A stretch of DNA of 64,000 bases, taken from the NCBI GenBank assembly GCA_036960605.1, contig JBALXI010000017.1, forward strand, positions 21,927-85,926, in the 5' to 3' direction. Positions 27,559 through 37,344 of the stretch are shown in pieces. Position 1 is the first letter of the stretch. Each line of letters starts with the position of its first letter. The DNA is from Oleispira sp036960605 (GTDB lineage: Bacteria; Pseudomonadota; Gammaproteobacteria; Pseudomonadales; Oceanobacteraceae). A program made the translations under genes and the position numbers. Under the pieces are notes generated by a model. It did not search any database. It was not told the origin of the DNA and saw nothing but the letters and a program-made list of their open reading frames with translations.

Positions 27559-28188
27559 TTACTCCCCTTCATTGTAGCGGTAAGTTTTGGCTAGAATTTT
27601 TAATGATAGCTCTCTACTATTCTTGCCTTTAATTCTAATCGAAAAGTCATGCAAGGTAACAATACGAGGAAGTGATGCGACGGAGGATACATAAGCACCT
27701 AATTCGTGATATTCCCCTTCCACCTTAATTTCAATTGGCAACTCATTATAAAATTCTGAACTGATTTGTTTTTTCGGTGAAATCACTTTCAAATCCAAAC
27801 CGTTATTGATAGCGGCTAAAGAAATATCATCAATCAAACCAGGTACTTCAGTATCTCGTGGTAACTGCTTTAAAATGGACTCAAAGCTCTGTTCCATTTC
27901 GATCATCTGAGCTTTATACTCATCGAGATTAGCCACCTGAAAGGCTTTATTTTCAAAGTCTTTCTTTAGTTGCACTTCCTTCTTAATTTCTCGAGTCAAT
28001 TTCTGCTGCATGGGTTCAAGCATCATGAAATAACCACCCACCAAAATAGCGACAGCGATGATTGCACATAAAATTGACTTACCGGTAATAGGCCATGAGC
28101 CCATATTTTCCCAATCAATATCATTAACATCAAATTCGTTAATTTTATCGAGATAAGGTTGCAGGTCGAATTTTTTATCTTTCGCCAT
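27559..28188 (-). CDS. pilO: Type IV pilus assembly protein PilO
   Basis: The 209-residue bitopic inner-membrane protein has a short cytoplasmic N-terminus with a Leu/Asp-rich segment and one membrane helix at about 39-57. A periplasmic coiled-coil (about 65-110) and a ferredoxin-like domain containing LPRDTEVPGLIDDIS follow. PilO pairs with PilN. Its stop precedes the PilP GTG by one base, and its start touches the pilN stop, as expected of this conserved operon. Confidence 0.94.
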   Translation of the reverse strand: MAKDKKFDLQPYLDKINEFDVNDIDWENMGSWPITGKSILCAIIAVAILVGGYFMMLEPMQQKLTREIKKEVQLKKDFENKAFQVANLDEYKAQMIEMEQSFESILKQLPRDTEVPGLIDDISLAAINNGLDLKVISPKKQISSEFYNELPIEIKVEGEYHELGAYVSSVASLPRIVTLHDFSIRIKGKNSRELSLKILAKTYRYNEGE

Positions 28189-28745
28189 TATTCATCCTCC
28201 TGCTTAGCATTTTTGGGATCAACCTGAACCATGGTGACTTCGAAGGTATTGTAACCACCCTTCTCTGCTTTCACGCTAATCAAGTTAGGAGCGTCGAACC
28301 AATCCGAATCATCAAAGTTACGCATTAAAGCCGCTACCCGATTATTTGATTTGGCCCTACCTTTCACCGTCACTTTCGTGCCTTTGATATCCAAGCTAGT
28401 GAAATACAAGTCATCCGGTATTGAACGTGCTACCTCATCAAATAAACGAACGATAATCGGACGATTACCCTGCAGATCTTGAATCAACTTCATGCGTTCA
28501 AGCAGCTGCTCACGCTTATCTCGCAACTCCTGAATTTCACTTATTTGTTCACTTAAAACCGACATTTCTTTTTGTACAAAAGCATTACGACTTTGTTGAA
28601 TTTTATATTGGCTATCTACACTGCCCGTCACAAACCAAACCAAAGCGGCAGCGGCTAATGCAACAGCAACGATAATACCGATAAATTCTTGCTGACGTTC
28701 CTTGCGCAACTCTTCACGCCAAGGGAGTAAATTAATCTTTGCCAT
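28188..28745 (-). CDS. pilN: Type IV pilus assembly protein PilN
   Basis: The 185-residue product has the conserved cytoplasmic motif INLLPWREE (4-12) that binds PilM, a single membrane helix at about 23-42 and a periplasmic coiled coil. A domain with 'EVARSIPDDLYFTSLDIKG' follows. It lies between pilM and pilO with one-base overlaps at both ends. Confidence 0.96.
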   Translation of the reverse strand: MAKINLLPWREELRKERQQEFIGIIVAVALAAAALVWFVTGSVDSQYKIQQSRNAFVQKEMSVLSEQISEIQELRDKREQLLERMKLIQDLQGNRPIIVRLFDEVARSIPDDLYFTSLDIKGTKVTVKGRAKSNNRVAALMRNFDDSDWFDAPNLISVKAEKGGYNTFEVTMVQVDPKNAKQEDE

Positions 28746-29809
28746 TAATCAAAGCTCCTCATAGCCAAACCACATGCAATCATTAAAGACGGGGCATCAT
28801 TATTAAGCATAGAAGCATTTACTTTTTGTGATAACGTCATATTAACAAAAGGATTGGCAACGACCGCAGATATACCCAGTTTTTCCTGAGTTAGCTGATC
28901 AAGACCAATAATCGATGAGGTACCACCGGCTAAAATAATATAATCGACATCATTATATTGACTCGATGAATAAAAGAACTGCAAGGATCGGCTTATCTGC
29001 TGAACAACTGAATCTCTAAACGGATCCAATACTTCTGATTCATAATCATCCGGCAAGCCACCGTCCATTTTCGCTCTAGTCGCTTCTTCGTCAGACAGAC
29101 CATAACGACGCATAATTTCTTCAGTTAATTGCTTACCACCAAATAATTGTTCGCGGGTATATATAGTCTTACCCTGATGCAGAACACTCAAGGTGGTCAT
29201 CGTTGCTCCGATATCGACAACCGCAACGGTTTCAATATCTTCATTATTCTCCAATTGCGGTTGGATCAAGTCATACGCACGCTCGGTACAAAAAGCTTCA
29301 ATATCAACGATGCCTGTTTCAAGGCCGCCAATCTCAAGAGAGTCTTTGCGCAACTCAACATTTTCCAAACGACAAGCGGCTAACAACACATCCACATTAC
29401 CTGCTACTTCAGAAGGCCCTTGAACTTCCCAATCAAGTGCAACTTCTTCTAGCGGGTATGGAATATATTGATCGGCTTCGATTCGAATTTGGTAATCCAT
29501 CTCATCTGCAGATAATCCCTCATTCATCTCAATATTTTTAGTAATTACCGCTGAGCCTGCCACTGCAATAGCTGCTTTTTTACAGTTACTGCGCGCTTTC
29601 CCTAACGCTTTTTTAATCACTAAACCGACTGCTTCTTCATCACCGATACTTTGCTCAACAACAGCATTTGCCGGTAACGGTTCAGACGCGTAGCTTTCTA
29701 CTTGGTAACGGCCATTATTATGGCTCAATTCCAAAAGCTTAACGGATGTAGAGCTGATATCAACTCCGAGCAACGTTTTATTTTTTTTCTTTAAAAGGCC
29801 TGCCAGCAC
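28745..29809 (-). CDS. pilM: Type IV pilus assembly ATPase-like protein PilM
   Basis: The 354-residue actin/FtsA-like cytoplasmic protein binds the N-terminus of PilN and couples the pilus motor to the envelope complex. The phosphate-1 loop LLGVDISSTSVKLLEL (13-28) and the second nucleotide loop 'VAVVDIGATMTTLSV' are intact. C-terminal 'IILAGGTSSIIGL' completes the actin fold. It is first of the pilMNOPQ operon and divergent from the PBP1a gene, as in Pseudomonas. Confidence 0.96.
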   Translation of the reverse strand: MLAGLLKKKNKTLLGVDISSTSVKLLELSHNNGRYQVESYASEPLPANAVVEQSIGDEEAVGLVIKKALGKARSNCKKAAIAVAGSAVITKNIEMNEGLSADEMDYQIRIEADQYIPYPLEEVALDWEVQGPSEVAGNVDVLLAACRLENVELRKDSLEIGGLETGIVDIEAFCTERAYDLIQPQLENNEDIETVAVVDIGATMTTLSVLHQGKTIYTREQLFGGKQLTEEIMRRYGLSDEEATRAKMDGGLPDDYESEVLDPFRDSVVQQISRSLQFFYSSSQYNDVDYIILAGGTSSIIGLDQLTQEKLGISAVVANPFVNMTLSQKVNASMLNNDAPSLMIACGLAMRSFD

Positions 29810-29974
29810 GGTGTTTCCCCATCAAATTCACAGACTTGCGGAGTAAAGCTAGTTCATCATGTGAATATTCAAGTCATTATAAGCACAATCCTATTAAAAG
29901 AACAAAAAAGCCTTATAATGAATCATCACGCTACTTCTAGCGACTTAACTATCAGCAGCATACATGTAATCGTT

Positions 29975-32548
29975 ATGATGAATAGCAGTTCTATCTCCAA
30001 GTTTCTATTTTGGCTCATACTGTCCGTTTTTTCCGGAACTAGTTTGCTAATTTCAGCTGTCTATCTGTATTTAACTCCGCAACTGCCTGATATTCAATCA
30101 CTTAAAAATATTGAACTTCAAATCCCGCTCAGAATTTACACTAAAGATGGACAACTCATAAGTGAGTTCGGCGAACAAAGAAGAAGACCTCTCGCTTATG
30201 AAGAAATCCCTTCACAATTTGTACATGCTCTAATTGCAGCAGAAGATGACCGTTTTTTCCAGCATAACGGTGTCGATTTAAAAGGACTAACGCGCGCAGC
30301 CATACAACTAGTGCGTACCGGCAAGAAAAAATCGGGTGGATCCACCATCACTATGCAGGTGGCAAAAAACTATTATCTATCCAGCGAGAAAACCTTCAGC
30401 CGTAAATTTACAGAAATTTTATTAGCCTTAAAAATTGAACAAGAACTGTCAAAAGAAGAAATCCTTGAACTTTATTTAAATAAAATATATTTGGGCAAGC
30501 GCGCCTATGGAATCGAAGCCGCGGCACAAGTTTATTATGGCCGCTCCGTTTCTGAATTAGAATTAGCTCAACTGGCGATGCTCGCAGGTCTTCCGCAAGC
30601 TCCCTCTGCCGCCAATCCGATCAATAACCCTCGGCGCGCAAAAGAACGACGTAACTATGTACTCGCTCGCATGCACACCCTGGATTTCATCGATCAACAG
30701 CAATTTGACGAGGCTGCCAGTTCAACAATTATTGCTCGCTATCATGGATTAAAATCAGAGGTCGAAGGATCTTATATTGCAGAAATGGTACGCCATAAAC
30801 TTTATCAGCAATACGGCGATGACATTTATAGACTTGGCTTTCGCATTACGACGACATTGAATGGCAAGGCCCAGACTCAAGCCAATAATACCCTGCAAGC
30901 GGGACTATTAAAATACGATCGAGATCACGGCTTACGCACAAAACCGGATCAAGAATTTTTAAAAGTAACGAAGTTGCAAATTTTTGACAATGAAACTACG
31001 CTCACTTGGCCAACAGAGCTTGATCAGCAACAAGACATCGACTGGCCAATAACGCTTAATGCTTGGCAAGAAAAATTAAATAGCAAAGGCCAATACGGAT
31101 TAATTCACGCAGCGATTGTTGCACAAGTACTAGACACAGGTGCTTGGATTGTCAGCGGACAAAAACAATGGTCATGGCTCCCCTTCGAGGGCCTAAAATG
31201 GGCCAAACCTTATATCGACGTAAATCGAGTGGGCAAGGAACCCACTAAAGCCAGCGATGTTTTATCTCAGGGGCAAGTAATCTGGGTAACAGACAGCAAA
31301 AAGTCGGGCCTGCAACTTGCGCAGATACCTGAAGTCGAAGGGGCATTAATCTCGATCGATCCTAAGCAAGGTGCAATTCGTGCTTTAGTAGGAGGTTTTT
31401 CTTATAGTCTCAACAAATACAACCGCGCCATTCAGGCAGACCGTCAGCCAGGCTCTGCTTTCAAACCCTTTATTTACAGCGCCGCGCTCGCCAATGGTTT
31501 CACCCCTGCTAGCATTATTAATGATGCTCCCGTGGTATTTAAAGATGCTGGCCTTGAGAAATCTTGGCGTCCAGAAAATTCCAGTGGCAAGTTTTATGGC
31601 CCAACACGTTTACGTGAAGCGCTTTATAAATCTCAGAACTTGGTTTCGATTCGAATTTTAAAGCAAGTCGGCCCCCGCAGAGCGGTTAACTACATATCAC
31701 CTTTTGGCTTTCCACGAGAGAAACTTAATAAAGATTTATCCCTTGCTTTGGGCGCATCTGCTGTTACCCCTCTCGAGCTAGCGACAGGGTATACCGTCCT
31801 AGCCAACGGAGGTTTTCAGATAAAACCCTATTTCATTGAGAGGATTGAAGTCGGCAGTGAAGAAGTGCCACGCTTTGACGCTAATCCAATGCAAGCTTGT
31901 TTAGAGTGCGTCATTGAGGATGAAGCTACGAGCGACAACGACACGACGCAGTCACGACAACAGGAAGAACAAGCCTTACTCGCCTCAATTACGACACCCT
32001 TATTAAAAGCTTTAATTCCAGAGCCTGTACCGGCCATTAAACTGGCCCCAAGAGTTATGGATGCCCGCACGCACTTCATCATGAACAACATGCTACAGGA
32101 TGTTATTAAACGCGGTACCGGTAAGCGAGCACTGGCCCTTAAGCGGAATGATTTAGCGGGTAAAACAGGCACTACCAATGATCAAAAAGATGCTTGGTTT
32201 TCTGGCTATAACCGTGATCTCGTGACGAGTGTCTGGATCGGCTTTGATCAGCCACGTACTTTAGGTCGCTGGGCATTTGGCGGCAATACCGCATTGCCAG
32301 TTTGGGTAAACTATATGGGGGCAATGCTAAAAGGCAAAGAGCATCGACCTTTCCCACAGCCCGATGGCGTCGTAAGCGTTCGCATCGATCCTGAGACGGG
32401 CCTACTAGCACAACCAGGGCAAAGTAATGCCATCTTCGAACTGTTCAAACAAGAACAAATTCCCGCACGCGACAGTTCAAAGCCAAGCTCTGACACACTA
32501 GACCTTGATGATGACGAAGAAGAGAATTCGCCGCAACTGCTCTTCTAA
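29975..32548 (+). CDS. mrcA: Penicillin-binding protein 1A (bifunctional transglycosylase/transpeptidase)
   Basis: This class A PBP polymerises and cross-links peptidoglycan in the periplasm. From the start chosen here there is an N-terminal membrane anchor (about 9-35). The glycosyltransferase domain has catalytic Glu in AAEDDRFFQHNG (about 90), 'GGSTITMQVAKN' and 'KIYLGKRAYGIEAAA'. The transpeptidase domain has Ser in GSAFKPF (about 494), SQN at 'KSQNLVS', and KTGTTN. The frame is open to ATG 29861. I prefer ATG 29975 because the membrane anchor then starts at once and about 165 bp remain for the pilM/mrcA divergent promoters. Neither start has a clear Shine-Dalgarno. The C-terminus is acidic. 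Confidence 0.94.
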   Translation: MMNSSSISKFLFWLILSVFSGTSLLISAVYLYLTPQLPDIQSLKNIELQIPLRIYTKDGQLISEFGEQRRRPLAYEEIPSQFVHALIAAEDDRFFQHNGVDLKGLTRAAIQLVRTGKKKSGGSTITMQVAKNYYLSSEKTFSRKFTEILLALKIEQELSKEEILELYLNKIYLGKRAYGIEAAAQVYYGRSVSELELAQLAMLAGLPQAPSAANPINNPRRAKERRNYVLARMHTLDFIDQQQFDEAASSTIIARYHGLKSEVEGSYIAEMVRHKLYQQYGDDIYRLGFRITTTLNGKAQTQANNTLQAGLLKYDRDHGLRTKPDQEFLKVTKLQIFDNETTLTWPTELDQQQDIDWPITLNAWQEKLNSKGQYGLIHAAIVAQVLDTGAWIVSGQKQWSWLPFEGLKWAKPYIDVNRVGKEPTKASDVLSQGQVIWVTDSKKSGLQLAQIPEVEGALISIDPKQGAIRALVGGFSYSLNKYNRAIQADRQPGSAFKPFIYSAALANGFTPASIINDAPVVFKDAGLEKSWRPENSSGKFYGPTRLREALYKSQNLVSIRILKQVGPRRAVNYISPFGFPREKLNKDLSLALGASAVTPLELATGYTVLANGGFQIKPYFIERIEVGSEEVPRFDANPMQACLECVIEDEATSDNDTTQSRQQEEQALLASITTPLLKALIPEPVPAIKLAPRVMDARTHFIMNNMLQDVIKRGTGKRALALKRNDLAGKTGTTNDQKDAWFSGYNRDLVTSVWIGFDQPRTLGRWAFGGNTALPVWVNYMGAMLKGKEHRPFPQPDGVVSVRIDPETGLLAQPGQSNAIFELFKQEQIPARDSSKPSSDTLDLDDDEEENSPQLLF

Positions 32549-32615
32549 TACAAAAGAGTAGGACACATCTCATAGCCACCGCTAAAGCCTACAAACTTAA
32601 AATGTATAAAGTAAC

Positions 32616-32656
32616 AGACATAAAAAAACCGGCCTAAGCCGGTTTTTTTTATGTCT
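32616..32656. terminator. Bidirectional terminator between mrcA and the malic enzyme gene
   Basis: The core CCGGC-CTAA-GCCGG is flanked by seven A and eight T and then by AGACAT/ATGTCT, making a long near-perfect stem between convergent genes. The CAGACATA motif at 32616 is shared with the terminators at 10721 and 49707. Confidence 0.9.
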
Positions 32657-32683
32657 ACCAAAAACTCATTAACGATCTATTTA

Positions 32684-33946
32684 TTAGATGTCGTCAACAG
32701 AGTTCAATGGGTAGTTCGCTGGGTAAGGAAGCTGAGCAACACCAGTATCAACAGCAGCTTTAGCAACAGCAGCTGCAACCACACCCAATAGACGAGCGTC
32801 TGTTGGCTTAGGAATAATGTACTCACGACCCAACTCTAAAGAAGTCAGTTCGTAGGCATCCAATACATCCTGTGGAACAGGCTCTTTTGCCAAGCTAGCA
32901 ATTGCGTAAGCAGCCGCCAACTTCATCTCTTCGTTAATAACAGTAGCGCGAACGTCTAAAGCACCACGGAAGATGAATGGGAAACCAAGAACGTTGTTCA
33001 CCTGGTTAGGGAAATCAGAACGGCCAGTCGACATAATCAAGTCATCACGAACTTCGTGCGCAAGCGCAGGAGCGATTTCTGGATCAGGGTTAGAACAAGC
33101 GAAAACGATTGGGTTTGGCGCCATCTTTTTCAACAATTCAGGAGCCAGCAAGTTAGGACCTGAAAGACCTAGGAAGATGTCAGCACCTTCCATTGCATCA
33201 GCCAAAGTACGCTTGTCAGTATCAACAGCGAACATTGCTTTATATTGGTTAAGATCGTCACGGCCTGAATGGATCACGCCTTTACGGTCACACATAAAGA
33301 TGTTCTGAGGATTCATACCTGCAAGAATCAACAACTTAGAACAAGAGATCGCAGCAGCACCGGCACCAAGTACAGTCATGGTCGCATCAGCAAGCGTCTT
33401 ACCTTGAATTTCCAAGGCATTGATCATACCCGCAACCGTTACGATAGCAGTACCGTGTTGGTCATCATGGAAAACAGGGATTGAACACTGCTCGATCAAA
33501 GTACGTTCGATTTCAAAACACTCAGGTGCTTTGATATCTTCAAGGTTAATACCACCAAAGGTATTAGCGATGCGGCGAACAGTATCAATGAAAGCTTGTG
33601 GGCTTTCAGATTCAACTTCGATATCGATAGAATCAACACCCGCAAAACGCTTGAATAATAGAGACTTACCTTCCATCACTGGCTTAGATGCCAATGGTCC
33701 AAGGTTACCAAGACCTAAAATTGCAGAACCATCAGTAATAACAGCAACAAGGTTGCCCTTAGCTGTATAACGGTATGCATCTTCTGGGTTGGCTGCAATT
33801 GCTTTAACCGGCTCAGCAACACCTGGGCTGTAGGCTAGGGCTAAATCACGAGCTGTTTGAGCAGGAGTAGTCAGTTCAACACTGATTTTACCTGGCTTAG
33901 GAAACTCATGATAATCGAGGGCAGCTTGCTTCATATCTTCAGACAT
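32684..33946 (-). CDS. maeB: Malic enzyme (oxaloacetate-decarboxylating malate dehydrogenase)
   Basis: This enzyme oxidatively decarboxylates malate to pyruvate, giving NAD(P)H. The 420-residue product has 'LALAYSPGVAEPV' and 'LGNLGPLASKPVMEGK'. It also has the metal-binding 'NLEDIKAPECFEIE' and 'PVFHDDQHGTA', and the nucleotide motif VLGAGAAAISC. It is the short form, without the C-terminal phosphotransacetylase-like domain that makes E. coli MaeB about 760 residues. Whether it uses NAD or NADP is not decided by the sequence. The position next to the PBP1a gene is conserved in Pseudomonas, where it is called maeB. Confidence 0.93.
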   Translation of the reverse strand: MSEDMKQAALDYHEFPKPGKISVELTTPAQTARDLALAYSPGVAEPVKAIAANPEDAYRYTAKGNLVAVITDGSAILGLGNLGPLASKPVMEGKSLLFKRFAGVDSIDIEVESESPQAFIDTVRRIANTFGGINLEDIKAPECFEIERTLIEQCSIPVFHDDQHGTAIVTVAGMINALEIQGKTLADATMTVLGAGAAAISCSKLLILAGMNPQNIFMCDRKGVIHSGRDDLNQYKAMFAVDTDKRTLADAMEGADIFLGLSGPNLLAPELLKKMAPNPIVFACSNPDPEIAPALAHEVRDDLIMSTGRSDFPNQVNNVLGFPFIFRGALDVRATVINEEMKLAAAYAIASLAKEPVPQDVLDAYELTSLELGREYIIPKPTDARLLGVVAAAVAKAAVDTGVAQLPYPANYPLNSVDDI

Positions 33947-34113
33947 TTTGCTCTTCCAATTGCGTAATAATTAGGTGGAGAGGATAGCGTAAGCCAAACC
34001 CAAATTTGACTCACATAAAAAGTAGGACATTAAATACCAAAATTCGGCCGAAAAATCCAGCAAAGCGAACAAAATCGACTAATTTCGAGTCGATTTTTGC
34101 TACCGATCAGGAA

Positions 34114-35535
34114 TTAGCTGTTCGCAGAGAAAATTGTCTCCAAATGCTCGTTAATAAATCGACGCTTTGGATCAAGTCGCTCACGCACCTCTTTGAAGGC
34201 TTCCCATTGTGGATAAAGCGCGGCAAATTCTTGCTCAGTCTTGGTATGCACCTTGCCCCAATGTGGGCGGCCTTGATAGCGATCAAAGATCGCTTCCATT
34301 TCGGCGAAATAAGGCACATACGGTTTATCATGAAAATTGTGCACCGAGATCGAGGCGCCTGCACGCTGATAAAACTGACTCAGCCAGATATCGTCCTCGC
34401 CAACATATCGATATTCAATCGGGAAAATAATATCGATATCTTTTTCTTTGATAGTATTCAACACTTCACGGAAACACGCCAAACCATCTTCCGCAGGCAC
34501 CGTATATTCCATTTCGTTAAAACGCATATCACGCACGTTGCCAAAAATATGATTCCATTGACCATAACGCTCTTCAACGCCAACCGTACGCGGTGCAATA
34601 CTCATCACTGCGCCTCGCAAGAAAGGCATCATATCGATCACATCGGCTAAGGTGCGGAACGTTTCATAAGCATCGCCACTCACCGCCTCACCTTGTTTAG
34701 CATCCGACTCCTCTTTACTCACTTCTTCAAATTCGATCAATAGCATGTGATTGGCATGAGGAAGGCCATAAGCTTCGAAATGACGCTTCTCTAAACGTAA
34801 CGTTTCCATTTTCTGAAATGCTTCCTCAATCGGCAGCATTTCAGAGCGTTCTTTCAGATAATATGAATCTCGCATCTGCATAGTGATGTCAGTAATAATA
34901 CCTAAAGAACCGATATTACAGCGAGCCGCATCAAATACATCTTTGTTTTCAGTCGCGCTGCACTTCAAGACTTCGCCACTTGCCGTTACCAGAGTCAGGC
35001 CCGTCACATAGCTTGATAGCGAACCAAAATTCTGCCCAGTACCGTGAGTTGAAGTCGCAATCGCACCTGCAAGTGCCTGAGTATTAATATCAGGCATATT
35101 GATCATGCCGAGATTATTTTCCCAAAGCTCATCCCCTAAGGCAGCTAAACGCGTGCCAGCACCGGCAGTCACTTCCTTCGTTTCAGTATTAATATTACTA
35201 ATACCGCGAAAGCGTGCCATTGATAACAAAGTTTCATTCGTGGGTACCAACCCACTGAAACTATGGCCAGCCCCTACCGCTCGAATCTTGCCGTCGCTTT
35301 CTTTCAATAGCTTGGTCAGCGCATCAATATTACGGGGACGTGCCCGCTCTGCTGGATAGCTCACTTGATTACCCGACCAATTCGACCAAGGCATAATGCC
35401 ATCAATTGATTGTGGGCCTGCGGCTTTCTCTGGTGCACTGCTACAACCGGAAGATCCTGCCATACCCGCGATAATACCTACACCTGTCGCTTTCAGGGCA
35501 TGGCGGCGGCTAAATTTTAAACTTTTAATATCCAT
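34114..35535 (-). CDS. Tat-exported FAD-linked oxidoreductase (D-arabinono-/gulono-1,4-lactone oxidase family)
   Basis: The 473-residue product starts with a twin-arginine signal (SRRHALKATGVG) and a possible lipobox SSGC near residue 31, so a folded, cofactor-bearing lipoprotein facing the periplasm is likely. The FAD-binding-4 domain (about 50-220) has 'IRAVGAGHSFSGLVPT', a His-containing match to the flavin-attachment region of aldonolactone oxidases. 'GAIATSTHGTGQNFGSLSS' and 'NIGSLGIITDI' follow. The C-terminal half has the ALO-type ending 'RPHWGKVHT'. It overlaps the upstream cytochrome c gene in a TAATG junction. The cytochrome is the likely electron acceptor (inference). The natural substrate is unknown. 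Confidence 0.85.
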   Translation of the reverse strand: MDIKSLKFSRRHALKATGVGIIAGMAGSSGCSSAPEKAAGPQSIDGIMPWSNWSGNQVSYPAERARPRNIDALTKLLKESDGKIRAVGAGHSFSGLVPTNETLLSMARFRGISNINTETKEVTAGAGTRLAALGDELWENNLGMINMPDINTQALAGAIATSTHGTGQNFGSLSSYVTGLTLVTASGEVLKCSATENKDVFDAARCNIGSLGIITDITMQMRDSYYLKERSEMLPIEEAFQKMETLRLEKRHFEAYGLPHANHMLLIEFEEVSKEESDAKQGEAVSGDAYETFRTLADVIDMMPFLRGAVMSIAPRTVGVEERYGQWNHIFGNVRDMRFNEMEYTVPAEDGLACFREVLNTIKEKDIDIIFPIEYRYVGEDDIWLSQFYQRAGASISVHNFHDKPYVPYFAEMEAIFDRYQGRPHWGKVHTKTEQEFAALYPQWEAFKEVRERLDPKRRFINEHLETIFSANS

Positions 35536-35843
35536 TATTGAGCCTTATCTGCAGACATGTAATCAATCAAATCAACTAAATCTTCTTTCGTACAATCACT
35601 GCACATGCCCAGCGGAGGCATACCTTTAAAGCCACTAATGGCATTCGCCAGCAATGTCTCCTTACCTTTGGCTAAACGCTCAGCCCAAGCTTCTGCATCA
35701 AAAGCTTTTGGCGCGTCGCCCACGCCAGCGCCATGACAAATATTGCAACTGGTTTGATAAAGTTCAACCGTAAAGGGGTCAATCGCCCAGCTAGATAGGC
35801 TGGCAAAGCTTAGCAATGCCGCAAGAATAAGTTTGCGTCTCAT
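35535..35843 (-). CDS. Periplasmic cytochrome c5-like protein
   Basis: The 102-residue product has a signal peptide ending SSWA and one haem c motif CNICH (33-37). An axial-Met region GMPPLGMCSDC near 76-86, with the extra Cys pair typical of c5-type cytochromes, and a final helix 'DLVDLIDYMSADK' follow. Its stop codon overlaps the start of the FAD oxidoreductase gene (TAATG), so the two proteins are made together and probably form a flavoprotein/cytochrome pair. Confidence 0.9.
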   Translation of the reverse strand: MRRKLILAALLSFASLSSWAIDPFTVELYQTSCNICHGAGVGDAPKAFDAEAWAERLAKGKETLLANAISGFKGMPPLGMCSDCTKEDLVDLIDYMSADKAQ

Positions 35844-35964
35844 AGACTTCTCACAGAAGGTTCAATCGATAATTTTTATAGTTGTACGAAAGTACCAAAC
35901 AAATAGGGGTTAAATCAAGCTTTCGCTCCACTCAACCCTATTTTTGCAACTAATTAGGGGGATA

Positions 35965-37305
35965 TTATGGCTTCGTGCGATCAGGTAAAGTCCATTCTAC
36001 GCACAAGCCCGAATCAGCAATATTGTTTGCCTTCACATCACCATGATGCATATCTAGAATGCGCTTCACCATCGCTAAACCTATTCCGTAACCACCACCA
36101 TAACCACTAACCGCATGATTTCGTGACTGATCAGCCTGTGTGAATGGGGCAAAGATATCTTGCAGTTGATCTTCACTCACACCAGGTCCCTGATCACACA
36201 TTTTAAAGGTAAGTTGCTGATCCGCTCGATTCAAACTTAAAGTTAATATGCCACCCTCCGGGCTAAACCGGATCGCATTACGTAAAACGTTATCAAAAGC
36301 CCTCTGCATCAATACCGCATCAACAGCGTAAAATACTTCATCGTCTTGCAGTTGCCATTCAACGGTCAAATGCTTAGCGCCCAATTCCAATTCAGCATCT
36401 TGTAACCAGGTCTTAAACAACTTAACTAGGTCCAGCTTCTCGGTGATCAACTCACCTTCTTGCTGTAATTTCGCCAAATCCAGAATTTGAGTCACGAGAT
36501 TTGCGACCTGACCAGAAGCCCGCTCAATCCTATCGTGCTCAGCCTGCAAAGCATTACCTGCATCTTTCTTACGAGCGATGCCTAACGCAATCTGCAAGCG
36601 TGTCAAAGGGGATCGTAATTCATGTGATACATCGCGTAATAACTGACGATGACTTTGTAAAAGGCGCTGCAGAGAATCTGCCATTTCAACGAACTCTACC
36701 GATAAGTCGCCCAGTTCATCGCCACGATTAAGGTTGGAGCGCAATTCAGAGATATCAAAATCTCCGGCCGTCAATTTTTTAGCCGCTTGCTGCAAGCGAC
36801 GAATAGGGCTAGTAAGGTGCCATGCAAGCAGGCCACACAAGAGTGAAACCATCACGACGACAAGAAAGGGAATGAGCCAGCGCTCACCTTCATCCAAAGA
36901 ATGGCGCCAATGATAACGACTCACTGCAATGTAAATTTTATCCCTATGAACCAAAGGCCCCATCATCACGAAACCATCTTCTTGGCCCCATAAAGAATGC
37001 TGCTCAGCCACCGCATGCTCATAAAATTCAGCAATATCACGAGGGATATCATTTAACTGAGACTCCTCAAACTTAACAATATTCCAACCGGGTTCTAAGC
37101 TGGCCCACAAACCCCGCTTCTTTATTTTTAACGGCTGCCTATTTTCAATAATCCGCTGTAATAACATCTGTTCCTGCATCTGAAGCGGGCGATGGTAATC
37201 ATCCTGTAGCCATTGAAAAGATAGCGTTGCGACTGTCATGCAGACAACAACTACGATCCAAAACCAAAGAAAAATCTTAATAAATAACGAGTTACGCCAG
37301 CGCAT
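35965..37305 (-). CDS. cpxA: Sensor histidine kinase, CpxA-like
   Basis: The 446-residue protein has membrane helices at about 8-30 and 143-165 enclosing a periplasmic sensor region of about 110 residues. A HAMP domain (about 163-220), the phosphoacceptor His228 in DVSHELRSPLTRLQIALG, and a HATPase domain with N-box 'NVLRNAIRFSP', G1 DQGPGV and G2 'GYGIGLAMVK' follow. The N-terminus (SLFIKIFLWFWIVVV) and the HisKA region resemble CpxA, the envelope-stress sensor. It follows the cpxR-like gene by 39 bp. No cpxP gene is seen nearby. Confidence 0.9.
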   Translation of the reverse strand: MRWRNSLFIKIFLWFWIVVVVCMTVATLSFQWLQDDYHRPLQMQEQMLLQRIIENRQPLKIKKRGLWASLEPGWNIVKFEESQLNDIPRDIAEFYEHAVAEQHSLWGQEDGFVMMGPLVHRDKIYIAVSRYHWRHSLDEGERWLIPFLVVVMVSLLCGLLAWHLTSPIRRLQQAAKKLTAGDFDISELRSNLNRGDELGDLSVEFVEMADSLQRLLQSHRQLLRDVSHELRSPLTRLQIALGIARKKDAGNALQAEHDRIERASGQVANLVTQILDLAKLQQEGELITEKLDLVKLFKTWLQDAELELGAKHLTVEWQLQDDEVFYAVDAVLMQRAFDNVLRNAIRFSPEGGILTLSLNRADQQLTFKMCDQGPGVSEDQLQDIFAPFTQADQSRNHAVSGYGGGYGIGLAMVKRILDMHHGDVKANNIADSGLCVEWTLPDRTKP

Positions 37306-37344
37306 AGCAGTGCCTAATCAGAGTGTCTAAAATCGGTCAGCCGA

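Noticed and set aside
34006..34650. Plus-strand open frame of 214 codons
   Set aside because: It lies antisense to the FAD oxidoreductase gene, has no ribosome site or recognisable domain and is His/Arg-rich as expected of a reverse-frame shadow.
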